A stretch of 64,000 bases of DNA from Psychrobacillus insolitus (GTDB lineage: Bacteria > Bacillota > Bacilli > Bacillales_A > Planococcaceae). A program made the position numbers and the translations under genes. The notes beneath the pieces are model-generated. The model was not told where the DNA came from. It saw nothing but the letters and a program-made list of their open reading frames with translations, and did not search any database. How positions within the stretch are numbered: position 1 is the first letter of the stretch; every line of letters starts with the position of its first letter. Where the stretch lies: the NCBI RefSeq assembly GCF_003254155.1, contig NZ_QKZI01000007.1, positions 62,001 through 126,000 of the forward strand, in the 5' to 3' direction. This document shows positions 16,828 through 25,175 of the stretch, in pieces.

Positions 16828-16956
16828 CTCGGCAGGGGATTTTGGGCAACATCTTCTTCCTATATAAAATAACTAGAAGAAAATATTATTCTGTTTTAAA
16901 ATTGTCTCTAAAAAAGATAGGACCATTCATCAAATAAAAGATGAAATTCTTATACT

Positions 16957-17000
16957 TTAAAAAACCAACTACAACGACATTTAAGTCATTGTAGTTGGTT
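16957..17000 (-). terminator. Terminator of the thiZXYW operon
   Basis: AACCAACTACAA-GAC pairs with its inverted copy (one mismatch) around a short loop, with a run of T on the minus strand. It ends 15 bases from the thiW stop. Confidence 0.88.
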
Positions 17001-17014
17001 TAGTTAATTCGATA

Positions 17015-17539
17015 CTATTTTTTCCCCATGCTAACATGAGTTAGTATTCCACCAAATGCTTTGTTTTTCAGCATCACTTTGAGCAAGCCATACCCCATGA
17101 GAGCTCCCACAAATGAGCTCATAGTAAACGCAGGTATAAATCCAAACAGTGCTGCTTCTTGGCCTAAAAATAAAATTGCAATCGGATAAGTGGCCATAGC
17201 ACCAAGTATGCCAGTTCCAATAACTTCACCTAGCGCAGCATACTCGATCTTTTTTGTTTTTGAAAATAGGAGAGCTGCTAAAAGAGCTCCAATCACGCTT
17301 CCTGGATAAGCAAATAAACTACCTGTTCCCATCATATTTCGCAATGTAGACGTAAGTAATGCTTGTAAAACGGCATACCATGGGCCAAGTAATACGGCCG
17401 ATAACACATTGGCAAAGTGCTGAATCGGAAATACCTTCGCAAAACCTAATGGAATATAAACAAAGCTACTACAAATAGTTGTAATAGCGGCAATAATCGC
17501 CGTATAAGTAAGTTTTCTCGTTTTATCCAACTCTGTCAT
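17015..17539 (-). CDS. thiW: Energy-coupling-factor transporter S component ThiW (thiazole moiety)
   Basis: 174 residues, about six helices. The sequence KLTYTAIIAAITTICSSFVYIPLGFAKVFPIQHFANVLSAVLLGPWYAVLQALLTSTLRNMMGTGSLFAYPGSVIGA matches ThiW, the predicted substrate-binding subunit for the hydroxyethylthiazole precursor of thiamine. It would use the general ECF energising module encoded elsewhere. Last gene of a TPP-riboswitch operon, 12 bases after thiY, so the operon can supply both halves of thiamine. Confidence 0.9.
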   Translation of the reverse strand: MTELDKTRKLTYTAIIAAITTICSSFVYIPLGFAKVFPIQHFANVLSAVLLGPWYAVLQALLTSTLRNMMGTGSLFAYPGSVIGALLAALLFSKTKKIEYAALGEVIGTGILGAMATYPIAILFLGQEAALFGFIPAFTMSSFVGALMGYGLLKVMLKNKAFGGILTHVSMGKK

Positions 17540-17551
17540 CCCCCTTAATCT

Positions 17552-18553
17552 TTATTTTGAAACAATATTTTGCACAATATCTTTCGGATCCACTTGTGTC
17601 TCGATTACACCCATTTCATATAACCAGTCAGCCACTTCTTGCCAGCTTTCTTCTTCCTGATAGCCAAACGGCACACCGTCGTCCTCCATAAGCGGAAGGA
17701 GAATTTCTAGACTCGCTGTTTCTACTTCTTTATCTAATGCAGAGTCGTCATTTTCATTGGCTAGTAATACTTGTAATCCCTCTTCAGGATTAGTCTTTAC
17801 AAATTCATGCCCCTTTTCAATAGCTTGCCAAAACTTTTTAATCGTCTCTTTCTTCTTATTAAATGTGTCTTCTCCTGCAACAATAACCAATTCATAATTG
17901 TCTGGTACACCGTAATCACTTAATTTCAATAAGTTCATATCATATCCTTCTTTGTTCAATAGAACATATTCATGATTGATATATCCTCCACCAATCGCAT
18001 CCACATTACCTGTAGCAATCGCAGGCATCAAATCCCATCCTACATCTGTCATCGTGACTTTCTCAAAATCGCCGCCATCTGCTTCTACCATAGTTTGAAT
18101 AACCGCTTCCGTAATAACGGTTGATGGATAACCAACATTTTTTCCTTCTAAATCCTTTGGAGACTCAATTCCTACTTCTTTTTTCATCATAATCGAATCG
18201 AGTGAATGTCTCACATATGCAGCAACTGACACAACTGGAATGCCTTCTGCTCTTGATAAAATCACTTGATTTTGATAGCTAATAGCTAAATCTACTTTGC
18301 TTGTAGCGGCTAGCTTCAATGGATCATTTGCATCTGCAGGCATTTCAATTTTTACATCCAGCCCTTGCTCTTCAAAATATCCTTTTTCTTCTGCAACATA
18401 GATTGCCGAATGCACAGCGTTTGGATACCAATCTAGCATAATACTTATTTCCTCTAGCTCTTTTTCATTAGAGTCAGTTTGTTCCGTTTCACTACACCCA
18501 ACAAGAATTGCTACGATCATTACCGCTAAAATTCCAGACATCCATTTTTTCAT
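17552..18553 (-). CDS. thiY: Thiamine-pyrimidine precursor ABC transporter, substrate-binding lipoprotein
   Basis: 333 residues from ATG 18551-18553, the start of a lipoprotein signal MKKWMSGILAVMIVAILVGC; a longer frame would add a charged leader that makes no sense before a signal peptide. The mature part is an NMT1/THI5-like periplasmic-binding fold: ISIMLDWYPNAVHSAIYVAEEKGYFEEQGLDVKIEMPADANDPLKL. ThiY binds N-formyl-4-amino-5-aminomethyl-2-methylpyrimidine, a breakdown product of thiamine. Sits between thiX and thiW in the TPP-controlled operon. Confidence 0.9.
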   Translation of the reverse strand: MKKWMSGILAVMIVAILVGCSETEQTDSNEKELEEISIMLDWYPNAVHSAIYVAEEKGYFEEQGLDVKIEMPADANDPLKLAATSKVDLAISYQNQVILSRAEGIPVVSVAAYVRHSLDSIMMKKEVGIESPKDLEGKNVGYPSTVITEAVIQTMVEADGGDFEKVTMTDVGWDLMPAIATGNVDAIGGGYINHEYVLLNKEGYDMNLLKLSDYGVPDNYELVIVAGEDTFNKKKETIKKFWQAIEKGHEFVKTNPEEGLQVLLANENDDSALDKEVETASLEILLPLMEDDGVPFGYQEEESWQEVADWLYEMGVIETQVDPKDIVQNIVSK

Positions 18554-18567
18554 TTTCTCTCCATCTC

Positions 18568-19338
18568 CTAATCTGTATCTTTCCATTTATATATCGTTCT
18601 TTTTTCTAACCATGAAGCAAGGGCAAATAATAGAATACCTAAAATGGTTAATATCGTAATCGCCGCAAAAACACCTTCTGCATTTAAATTGCCAGACATT
18701 CTGCGACTGTAATAACCTAGCCCTTTACTAGCTCCAAGCCATTCTCCAATCGTTGCTCCTACTAAAGCAAACACAATTGCTAACTTAAATCCTGAGAAAA
18801 AGGAAGGAAGAGCCATTGGGATATGTAACTTCTTGAATATTTGAAAACGCGTGGCACCCATCGAATGTAATAATTCGACGTACTCTTTGTCGCACGACTT
18901 CAACCCATCATACGTACTGACGACAATTGGGAAAAAGGAAATAAGGACTGTGACGGCAACCTTACTCCAAATTGAATAGCCAAACCACATCACAAATATT
19001 GGGGACAGCGCAATAATCGGAATCATTTGCGAAATAACTACAGCTGGATAAACTATTTTTTCGACTATCTTTGAAAAAAACATGCTAACAGCTAGCGCTA
19101 TACCGCCGATGACCGTAATAGCAAACCCAATTAAAAACTCCAACATCGTTACACTTAAATGCTCTAAAAGTAGAGGTTTCCAGTTTTCAACAATCGTCCT
19201 CACTACTCCAGTTGGCGCTGGAATAATAAAGTTCGGCACAATTCCCTTTCGAACAAGCACTTCCACAATTACTAATAAAATGATTGTAAATAAGCAAAAT
19301 AAACTATATGTTTGCAACCATTTTTTAATCTGTTTCAT
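18568..19338 (-). CDS. thiX: Thiamine-pyrimidine precursor ABC transporter, permease
   Basis: 256 residues, six predicted helices. The permease EAA loop is seen in ELLHSMGATRFQIFKKLHIPMALPSFFSGFKLAIVFALVGATIGEWLGASKGLGYY, as in SsuC/TauC/ThiX-type permeases. Its 5' end overlaps thiZ by 14 bases and thiY follows 14 bases after its stop, so assembly with both is assured by context. The ATG has AGAGGA eight bases upstream. Confidence 0.9.
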   Translation of the reverse strand: MKQIKKWLQTYSLFCLFTIILLVIVEVLVRKGIVPNFIIPAPTGVVRTIVENWKPLLLEHLSVTMLEFLIGFAITVIGGIALAVSMFFSKIVEKIVYPAVVISQMIPIIALSPIFVMWFGYSIWSKVAVTVLISFFPIVVSTYDGLKSCDKEYVELLHSMGATRFQIFKKLHIPMALPSFFSGFKLAIVFALVGATIGEWLGASKGLGYYSRRMSGNLNAEGVFAAITILTILGILLFALASWLEKRTIYKWKDTD

Positions 19339-20062
19339 TTGAAATCCTCTTTTCCAATTCCAACCGTAATGCCATCATCTTTTCAGAATGGAATATGTCA
19401 GGATCACGTGGCCTTGGCAAATCTACTACTATTTCTTCTACTTTTTTGTTGCGATGTAATAAAAATATGCGATCACTTAAATACACAGCCTCTTCTAAAT
19501 CATGCGTAATGAATATTATCGTCTTGTTTAAATCTTGCCAAATGGATAATAACCAAGATTGCATCTCTTTTTTCGTAAGCGCATCAAGTGCTCCAAATGG
19601 TTCGTCAAGTAACAACACATCTTTTCCTGTCAGCAGTGTACGCAAAAATGCTACCCTTTGCTTCATACCTCCAGATAATTGTTTAGGAAGAGCACTTTCA
19701 TATTCTTTTAAGCCAACACGCTCCAACCACTTTCTTGCCTCTTCCTTTGTCAGCTGTAAATCCTTTTGAATTTCAGATGCCATCATTATATTGTCAAGAA
19801 CAGTTCGCCATGGGAGCAACAAATCTTTCTGTGGCATATATCCTACATCACCAAGTGCAATTTCTTTATTTCTAAGTAAAATTTCTCCTTCATCTTGTTT
19901 AAGTAGTCCTGTTAGTAATCTTAAGATTGTACTTTTCCCTGTTCCACTTTTGCCGATTAACGACACAAACTCACCTTGTCGAACTTCCATATTTAAATTA
20001 GAAATCACACTCTCTCCATTTTTTTCGAAAGCGTATGAAACATTCTTCACAACAACTGTCAT
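19325..20062 (-). CDS. thiZ: Thiamine-pyrimidine precursor ABC transporter, ATPase
   Basis: 245 residues from ATG 20060-20062, which has AGGTGGGG just upstream; the open frame reaches 32 codons further but runs into the riboswitch terminator. Walker A GKSGTGKS at 37-44, signature LSGGMKQ at 129-135, Walker B LLLDEPFG at 150-157 and the switch His in IIFITHDLEEAVYLSD are intact. The closest families are SsuB/TauB/ThiZ. First gene of thiZXYW; expression depends on two upstream TPP riboswitches. Confidence 0.9.
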   Translation of the reverse strand: MTVVVKNVSYAFEKNGESVISNLNMEVRQGEFVSLIGKSGTGKSTILRLLTGLLKQDEGEILLRNKEIALGDVGYMPQKDLLLPWRTVLDNIMMASEIQKDLQLTKEEARKWLERVGLKEYESALPKQLSGGMKQRVAFLRTLLTGKDVLLLDEPFGALDALTKKEMQSWLLSIWQDLNKTIIFITHDLEEAVYLSDRIFLLHRNKKVEEIVVDLPRPRDPDIFHSEKMMALRLELEKRISNETD

Positions 20063-20105
20063 TTCCCCACCTACTTCCATCGCTTTATTTGTATAAAATT
20101 CGCAA

Positions 20106-20141
20106 CAAAAAAAATAACCACTTTCTAATATAGAAAGTGGT
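20106..20141 (-). terminator. Terminator of the proximal TPP riboswitch
   Basis: CCACTTTCT pairs with AGAAAGTGG, followed by T-T-A and eight T on the minus strand. Its 5' arm with preceding bases (CGAAACCACTTTC, 20133-20145) can instead pair with GAAAGTAGTTTCG (20176-20188), which includes the 3' arm of the aptamer P1, at 12 of 13 positions; that is the antiterminator. Confidence 0.88.
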
Positions 20142-20179
20142 TTCGTAGCCTGGCACATTACAAATGTATGTCAGTCGAA

Positions 20180-20255
20180 ACTACTTTCCTACGCTAGTAT
20201 TACCTAGATCAGGTCCAAAGGGTTCATCTCAGCCAAATCGGCGCCCCTAGTAGAT
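20180..20255 (-). promoter_or_regulatory. TPP riboswitch, proximal copy
   Basis: On the minus strand the THI-element core is complete: CTACTAGGGGCGCC, GGCTGAGATGAACCC, ACCTGATCTAGGTAATACTAGCGTAGG and AAGTAG closing P1. Followed by its own antiterminator/terminator (20106-20141), so TPP should stop transcription before thiZ. Confidence 0.95.
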
Positions 20256-20280
20256 TCAATATTAAGTTTTCTTATCCCAT

Positions 20281-20313
20281 AAAAAAATCCCCATCAAAAA
20301 TCGAGTGGGGTAT
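20281..20313 (-). terminator. Terminator of the distal TPP riboswitch
   Basis: CCCCA/TGGGG stem with extra pairs, then seven T on the minus strand. AAACATACCCCACT (20304-20317) can alternatively pair with AGTGCGGAATGTTT (20331-20344) at 12 of 14 positions; the latter overlaps the 3' arm of the distal aptamer, giving an antiterminator. Confidence 0.85.
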
Positions 20314-20338
20314 GTTTGACAGCATCATTTAAACATTC

Positions 20339-20430
20339 CGCACTTTCCTCCGCTAGCGTAAACTAGATCAGGTTCAAAGGGTTTAGAACTATTGTTCATT
20401 CTCAGTCTGTTACCAGACACCCCTAGTGAG
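20339..20430 (-). promoter_or_regulatory. TPP riboswitch, distal copy
   Basis: The second THI element, read first by polymerase: CACTAGGGGTGTC, GACTGAGAATGAAC, a longer P3 side stem, ACCCTTTGAACCTGATCTAGTTTACGCTAGCGGAGG and AAGTG closing P1. All conserved blocks are present. It has a separate terminator at 20281-20313. Confidence 0.95.
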
Positions 20431-20449
20431 TTATTTTATTTTCATAGTT

Positions 20450-20477
20450 AGCATAACATTCCTACCCAATTATGCAA
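20450..20477 (-). promoter_or_regulatory. Probable promoter of the TPP-controlled operon
   Basis: Minus strand TTGCAT (20472-20477), 16 bases, TATGCT (20450-20455). The start would lie about 15 bases before the distal aptamer, giving a leader of roughly 380 bases. Confidence 0.6.
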
Positions 20478-20595
20478 GTTCTTCTACTAATTTTTCCCGT
20501 GTAAAATACGTTGTAAGTTTTCTAGCACTCATGGATGCGCGAAAGAAGAAATGATAAAGACTACCCATTTTCTATTTATTAAATTAAACTTCACC

Positions 20596-20991
20596 CTAAG
20601 TTAATGTTGGATAATATACGTCTTTTCTCAGACACACATCTCGGTGACGTAAATCTTCCTCCCCTTTGAAACGGAGCCACATTTCATCATCTGCCATGAC
20701 ACCATGCGTTTTATGCACAATTCCCCAGCGATTATACGCATTTAGACCGAGCGCAGCTAGTAGTTCTTTTGCATTCTCGCGACTTTTAGGAAATGTACGC
20801 CACTTCAGCCAACTTTCAAGTTCATCTAGTGAAATATGACCTTCCATGTTTGGCGAAAACTGTTTATTAAACCCTGAAATATAATTTTTCACATAGGGTG
20901 TAGACCCATTTTCTGGTTTCAATTGTACATTTGCGATAACGTCATCAAACAACATAACATCAAATACCATATAATCAATCATCTTAATCAC
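20596..20991 (-). CDS. Conserved hypothetical protein, 131 aa
   Basis: 131 residues, no signal or membrane segment. Visible features: an N-terminal beta segment (YMVFDVMLFDDVIANVQL), a helix-rich middle with FPKSRENAKELLAALGLNAYNRWGIVHKTHG and MADDEMWLRFKGEED. This pattern (a 'late' short domain with ...I.RKT.G.MA.DE.W) reminds me of small proteins encoded next to HipA-like kinases in Firmicutes, but no kinase gene is adjacent, so no function is assigned. The first ATG lacks a strong ribosome binding site; M5 or M8 are alternative starts. Confidence 0.6.
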   Translation of the reverse strand: MIKMIDYMVFDVMLFDDVIANVQLKPENGSTPYVKNYISGFNKQFSPNMEGHISLDELESWLKWRTFPKSRENAKELLAALGLNAYNRWGIVHKTHGVMADDEMWLRFKGEEDLRHRDVCLRKDVYYPTLT

Positions 20992-21271
20992 CTTCTATCA
21001 GTAATTTTTGATACGCAGGATGGTCTAGTTGCATCACTACATCTAATCATGTCTAAGTTTCTTCTATTATACAATGCTCTATTCGTTTATAGATACATAA
21101 GTAGTCCATCAGGTATCTTTATCTGCTGCTTCCGTCATACATTTGTTTTCTTCTCCATTTTAATGTATTCAATTGTGCGAATAAAATAATTACGGAAAAT
21201 TCTATTTAATAAGTAATATTGTATTGAAAGCATACTAGGGAAGAATACTTATTATGTTCACTAAAAGTCTA

Positions 21272-21300
21272 TTGTCATACACATTAGTACTTGTTATAAT
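21272..21300 (+). promoter_or_regulatory. SigA promoter of the amino-acid ABC transporter
   Basis: TTGTCA (21272-21277) and a perfect TATAAT (21295-21300) with a 17-base spacer, about 66 bases before the first gene. The rest of 20992-21271 shows nothing I can support. Confidence 0.85.
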
Positions 21301-21311
21301 TGGTTGGTCAA

Positions 21312-21331
21312 TTAGTGTGCTAACACACTAA
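21312..21331 (+). promoter_or_regulatory. Inverted repeat at the transcription start (possible operator)
   Basis: TTAGTGTG, four bases, CACACTAA, starting 11 bases after the -10 box. Position fits a repressor site or a short leader hairpin; no regulator gene is adjacent. Confidence 0.45.
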
Positions 21332-21365
21332 AGTAAAATAGAATAGTAAAGGTAGGCGTTGACAT

Positions 21366-22157
21366 ATGAAACGTTTTGCAATGATAACAATGCTACTTGT
21401 AGCCGTTTTTGGACTTTTGGCTGCATGTTCTGATTCATCTTCAAAAACAGGCGAAAAAGCAGAAGAGAAAGAAACATTGGTAATTGGTATAGATGATAAA
21501 TTTGCACCAATGGGATTCCGCGATGAAAATAACGAAATTGTTGGATTTGACATTGATCTTGCAAAAGCAGCAGCTGAAAAAATGGCTGTTGAAATAGAAT
21601 TCCAACCAATCGATTGGAAAACAAAAGAAGCAGAACTAAATAGTGGTCGAATAGATTTAATTTGGAACGGTTATACAGTTACGGATGAGCGTAAAGAGAA
21701 AGTTCTATTTACAAAACCATATTTAGCAAATGCTCAAGTGGTCGTAACATTAGCTGACTCAGAACTTAGTAAATTAGATGATTTAGCTGGTAAAGTAGTA
21801 GGGTTACAATCACTTTCTTCTGCATCAGATGCATTAGCTGGAAACCCAATCAGTGAAGACATCAAAACTGTAACAGAGTTCTCTGACAACGTAACTGCCC
21901 TAAGTGACTTAAAAAGTGGTCGTCTAGATGCAGTAGTTATCGACGAAATTGTTATTAACTACTATATGACTACACAAAAAGATACTTTCAAAATTCTAGA
22001 AGAAGAACTTGCTCCTGAAGAATATGCTGTAGGTATTAAAAAAGGAAATGAAGAATTACAAAACAAAGTACAAACTGCACTTGATGAAATGAATACCGAC
22101 GGCACTGCTGAAGAAATTTCAATCAAATGGCTTGGCGAAGATAAAGTATTAAAATAA
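21366..22157 (+). CDS. Polar amino-acid ABC transporter, substrate-binding lipoprotein
   Basis: 263 residues. Residues 1-21 are a lipoprotein signal ending in LLAAC. The rest is a family 3 solute-binding protein: TLVIGIDDKFAPMGFRDENNEIVGFDIDLAKAAAEKMAVEIEFQPIDWKTKEAELNSGRIDLIWNGYTVTDERKEKVLFTKPYLANAQVVV. This matches the cystine/glutamine/arginine class (B. subtilis TcyA, ArtP). The bound amino acid is not readable, cystine being the nearest guess from general resemblance. First gene of a three-gene unit with permease and ATPase; a hairpin after its stop may raise its level over the membrane parts. Confidence 0.9.
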   Translation: MKRFAMITMLLVAVFGLLAACSDSSSKTGEKAEEKETLVIGIDDKFAPMGFRDENNEIVGFDIDLAKAAAEKMAVEIEFQPIDWKTKEAELNSGRIDLIWNGYTVTDERKEKVLFTKPYLANAQVVVTLADSELSKLDDLAGKVVGLQSLSSASDALAGNPISEDIKTVTEFSDNVTALSDLKSGRLDAVVIDEIVINYYMTTQKDTFKILEEELAPEEYAVGIKKGNEELQNKVQTALDEMNTDGTAEEISIKWLGEDKVLK

Positions 22158-22169
22158 AATCGATAGAAT

Positions 22170-22203
22170 ACAAAACAGGATTTCCAGTGGAAACCCTGTT
22201 TTG
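22170..22203 (+). terminator. Leaky terminator or stabilising hairpin inside the amino-acid transporter operon
   Basis: CAAAACAGG-TTTCC pairs with GGAAA-CCTGTTTTG (one mismatch) around AGT. The T-run after it is short (TTTTGCATTTT), consistent with partial termination between binding-protein and permease genes. Confidence 0.65.
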
Positions 22204-22251
22204 CATTTTAATGAAGCAATTGAACAATCTTTCTTAAGGAGGAACAACACG

Positions 22252-22911
22252 ATGACTTGGGATTATTTTATAAGCATTCTGATACCTATGCTTGAAGGTT
22301 CTAAAATGACGATTTTGCTGTTTTTAATCGCTATTGTGCTGTCAATTCCACTAGGCTTTTTATTGACACTTGCTGTAAAAAGTAGCTTTAAAACACTATC
22401 TTGGCTAGCACAAATATATATTTACGTGATGCGTGGTACTCCACTTTTACTACAATTATTAATCATTTGCTTCGGTTTACCAATGATTCCGGGTATCGGT
22501 CAATATCTAGTACTAGACCGATTTGTTGCAGCTTGTCTCGGCTTCGTCTTAAACTATGCTGCTTATTTTGCTGAAATTTTCCGTGGTGGTCTATTGGCAA
22601 TTGATAAGGGCCAATATGAAGCAGCGAAAGTACTTGGCTTGAACAAATGGCAAACGATGACACGCATTGTTGTACCGCAAATGTTCCGCATAGCATTGCC
22701 ATCTTTAGCAAATGAATCGGTGACGCTAGTGAAGGATACAGCTCTATTGTATGCAGTTGCTGTACCAGAGCTATTGCACTTTGCTCAAACAGCGGTAAAC
22801 CGCGACTTTACAATTATGCCTTTCTTTGTTGCTGGTGCTATTTACTTAGTCATGACATTACTATTAACGTTATTCTTTAAGTGGATTGAGCGTCGCTACA
22901 CATTTGAATAA
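22252..22911 (+). CDS. Polar amino-acid ABC transporter, permease
   Basis: 219 residues from ATG 22252, preceded by AAGGAGGAA; an upstream in-frame start lies inside the hairpin. Five helices. The HisM-type permease loop appears as [68 protein letters not shown]. Works with the lipoprotein before it and the ATPase 14 bases downstream. Confidence 0.92.
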   Translation: MTWDYFISILIPMLEGSKMTILLFLIAIVLSIPLGFLLTLAVKSSFKTLSWLAQIYIYVMRGTPLLLQLLIICFGLPMIPGIGQYLVLDRFVAACLGFVLNYAAYFAEIFRGGLLAIDKGQYEAAKVLGLNKWQTMTRIVVPQMFRIALPSLANESVTLVKDTALLYAVAVPELLHFAQTAVNRDFTIMPFFVAGAIYLVMTLLLTLFFKWIERRYTFE

Positions 22912-22925
22912 GGAGGAGAAACACT

Positions 22926-23672
22926 ATGGCAATTATTGAAATATCAAAACTCAAAAAATCATTTGGCAGTCTGGATGTATTAAAACAAATTACATTTGAT
23001 GTGAATAAAAATGATGTAGTGGCGGTTATTGGCCCCTCTGGATCAGGTAAAAGTACGATGCTCCGCAGCTTAGTTCATCTAGAAACAATCGAAGGCGGTA
23101 GTATTTCCGTTGATGGTGACTATCTAGTGAAAGATGGTGTCTATCCAAAGCAACAAGACATAAAACAAATTACCTCTAAAATGGGCATGGTTTTTCAACA
23201 CTTTAATTTATTTCCGCATCTTACAGTCAAGGAGAATCTTGAAGTAGCACCTCGGTTGTTAAAGAGAGAATCTTTGGCAGTAATTAGTAAGCGTAGTGAT
23301 GAACTTTTAGAAAAAATAGGACTAGCTAATTTTTCTAACACGCATCCTGCAAAACTGTCAGGTGGTCAAAAACAACGCGTTGCCATTGCTCGTGCTTTAA
23401 TGTTAAATCCAGAAATTTTATTGTTCGATGAACCAACATCTGCACTTGACCCTGAATTAACAGGGGAAGTTTTGCAAGTAATGAAAGACCTCGCAGAAGA
23501 ACATATGACAATGATTGTCGTAACCCACGAAATGGGCTTTGCCAAAGAAGTGGCAAATCGCGTAGTCTTCATGGACAATGGCGAAATCGTTGAATCTGGA
23601 TCACCAACTGAGTTTTTTGAAAACCCACAGTTCGACCGAACAAAAGCATTCCTCCGTCGTAATTTGAAGTAA
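22926..23672 (+). CDS. Polar amino-acid ABC transporter, ATPase
   Basis: 248 residues. Walker [11 protein letters not shown]-loop [19 protein letters not shown], signature [15 protein letters not shown], Walker [15 protein letters not shown] and the switch His in [26 protein letters not shown] are complete. This is the GlnQ/TcyC type that pairs with HisM-like permeases. Followed by a terminator at 23796. Confidence 0.93.
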   Translation: MAIIEISKLKKSFGSLDVLKQITFDVNKNDVVAVIGPSGSGKSTMLRSLVHLETIEGGSISVDGDYLVKDGVYPKQQDIKQITSKMGMVFQHFNLFPHLTVKENLEVAPRLLKRESLAVISKRSDELLEKIGLANFSNTHPAKLSGGQKQRVAIARALMLNPEILLFDEPTSALDPELTGEVLQVMKDLAEEHMTMIVVTHEMGFAKEVANRVVFMDNGEIVESGSPTEFFENPQFDRTKAFLRRNLK

Positions 23673-23795
23673 GTAACGAATAAACTAGCCTAGCACCCAG
23701 TGACAGATTCAAATAGTCCTCTATTTGGGTTCTCTATTAAATGTCGTTGGTGAAGAATTTTAGTCGGCTATAATTGATTTATTTATTTGTCGCGG

Positions 23796-23841
23796 GACTG
23801 TCCAGAAAGTCAGTAAAACTGATTTTTGAGGCAGTCTTTTT
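23796..23841 (+). terminator. Probable terminator after the amino-acid transporter operon
   Basis: GACTGTC pairs with GGCAGTC (one G-U), enclosing an inner CAGT/ACTG helix, followed by five T. Confidence 0.65.
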
Positions 23842-23880
23842 ATGTGGTTTTTCAAGGCTTGTTTTCTAGATCTATTTGAA

Positions 23881-24082
23881 CTTAAGTTTCCTATATTCTC
23901 TTTGCTGATTTCGTTCCGAGCGGCGACTCCGGTGGGATTAGCGTGACAGGTGAGACCCCACAGGAGCGCGGTTTTCGCGACGAGGAGGCTCACCGCACGC
24001 CCCACGGAAAGCGTCCGCTCGTAACGAAATCAGCGTGGATCAGGATTTTTTTCACCAGCGTCATATATTGTACAACCTCTAT
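23881..24082. repeat. Dispersed repeat, copy 2, inverted relative to 13171-13378
   Basis: Reverse-complement of copy 1 with only scattered differences. The core 23905-24033 starts with CTGATTTCGTTCCGAGCGG and ends with the inverted CGCTCGTAACGAAATCAG. It fills the gap between the amino-acid transporter operon and the frataxin-like gene. Confidence 0.92.
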
Positions 24083-24126
24083 TTGTTACTATCACTGGGG
24101 TGCTATTTTAAACTATTTCTTCTTTT

Positions 24127-24510
24127 TCACTTTTTCACTTTTTCTTCTGCTTGCTTAATATTCTCAGTAACTCTAAATGTAACAATCTCACTTATTAACT
24201 CGGAAGGAATTGGCTTGCCTATAGGAAACTGAACGGATCCTTTTGCATGTTTATACGCAGATAGTTTATGTTGAAAAGAAGCGATTCCGCTAGCACCTGG
24301 GTAAAATCCGATATGATTTTTAAAAGCAGCGAAATGTACCAAATTTCCATGTAACGCGAAAGTGGGCATTTGATAGCTTATCTTTTCTATTGCATCTGGT
24401 GCAGACTCTTTTATTACTTGCCTTAATGTTTGTAATATTTCCTGGACCTCTGGAGGAAATGTTGAAATATATTCATCTATTGATTGAAAACTAGTTTTAT
24501 TTCCTTCCAT
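24127..24510 (-). CDS. DUF1801 frataxin-like iron chaperone (YdhG/Fra family)
   Basis: 127 residues from ATG 24508-24510, which has AAAGGAG five bases upstream (five extra codons upstream are possible but lack such a site). SIDEYISTFPPEVQEILQTLRQVIKESAPDAIEKISYQMPTFALHGNLVHFAAFKNHIGFYPG is typical of DUF1801. The B. subtilis member YdhG (Fra) has been shown to act in iron delivery for Fe-S and heme synthesis; the fold is the YdhG-like frataxin relative. Other DUF1801 proteins are uncharacterised, so the role is by family only. Confidence 0.85.
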   Translation of the reverse strand: MEGNKTSFQSIDEYISTFPPEVQEILQTLRQVIKESAPDAIEKISYQMPTFALHGNLVHFAAFKNHIGFYPGASGIASFQHKLSAYKHAKGSVQFPIGKPIPSELISEIVTFRVTENIKQAEEKVKK

Positions 24511-24535
24511 AATAGCTCCTTTCATTAACCTTTAT

Positions 24536-25051
24536 CTATATTTCATTTAATACTTCCAATGTTCCTAATACATGATCAAGAAAATCTGCAATTTCATCTA
24601 TATTTTCTTCATTAATTTTAGGTTTAATTGCCACTTCAATAATGTCTAAGTAACTTGATGCTTCTTGTTTATACACAAAGCTCAGTGTTTGAGTGACCTG
24701 GATGTCAGATTCCCATATTCCGTTTAGTGCTTGCTCGATTTCATCGCACTGCTTGGGTATATTTTGAACATGTTTGTAAAAACGTAATAACAAGGAACAA
24801 CCAGGGAATTTACCAGACTCCTCCAATATTTCCGCTGCTAGATCTTCTAAAGAAGCTTCTAAAACAATTTCTGCTGTTACATCTGGCTGCTCCACTAGCT
24901 TAAATTGAATGGCAAAATCCTTTTTAAGGATGGAAAAATCCATTCGATCAACTCGGTTAGTAATATTAATTTTGTGATCTAAATTATCTAGATCATACAC
25001 ATGATTTTCAAATGCTACTTTCAAATTATCATAAATTGTTGGATCATACAT
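24536..25051 (-). CDS. Conserved hypothetical protein, 171 aa
   Basis: 171 acidic residues with no signal peptide or membrane helix. The pattern suggests an alpha/beta protein: LKVAFENHVYDLDNLDHKINITNRVDRMDFSILKKDFAIQFKL, then a long region ending in a helical tail (IDEIADFLDHVLGTLEVLNEI). I do not recognise a named family. It is followed after 25 bases by the frataxin-like gene on the same strand and probably shares its transcript. The ATG is preceded by a GGAGGG-type site. Confidence 0.65.
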   Translation of the reverse strand: MYDPTIYDNLKVAFENHVYDLDNLDHKINITNRVDRMDFSILKKDFAIQFKLVEQPDVTAEIVLEASLEDLAAEILEESGKFPGCSLLLRFYKHVQNIPKQCDEIEQALNGIWESDIQVTQTLSFVYKQEASSYLDIIEVAIKPKINEENIDEIADFLDHVLGTLEVLNEI

Positions 25052-25175
25052 ATAAATCCCTCCAGATTAAGTCATTACCTACCGGTAGTATATCGAAAAA
25101 TGCATGATGATGAAACTCTATTTTCATTTAACATATAATGCATTAGTGAAGCTTACACGAACGGAGGTGTTTACA

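Noticed and set aside
16619-16852. 77-codon frame in the inverted-repeat segment
   Set aside because: No ribosome binding site, crosses a 24-bp hairpin, unusual composition; more likely part of a non-coding element.
20469-20560. Short minus-strand peptide (about 30 codons ending in KLVEELA) before the TPP leader
   Set aside because: Could be a gene remnant, but too short and without a match that I can name; it overlaps the likely promoter.
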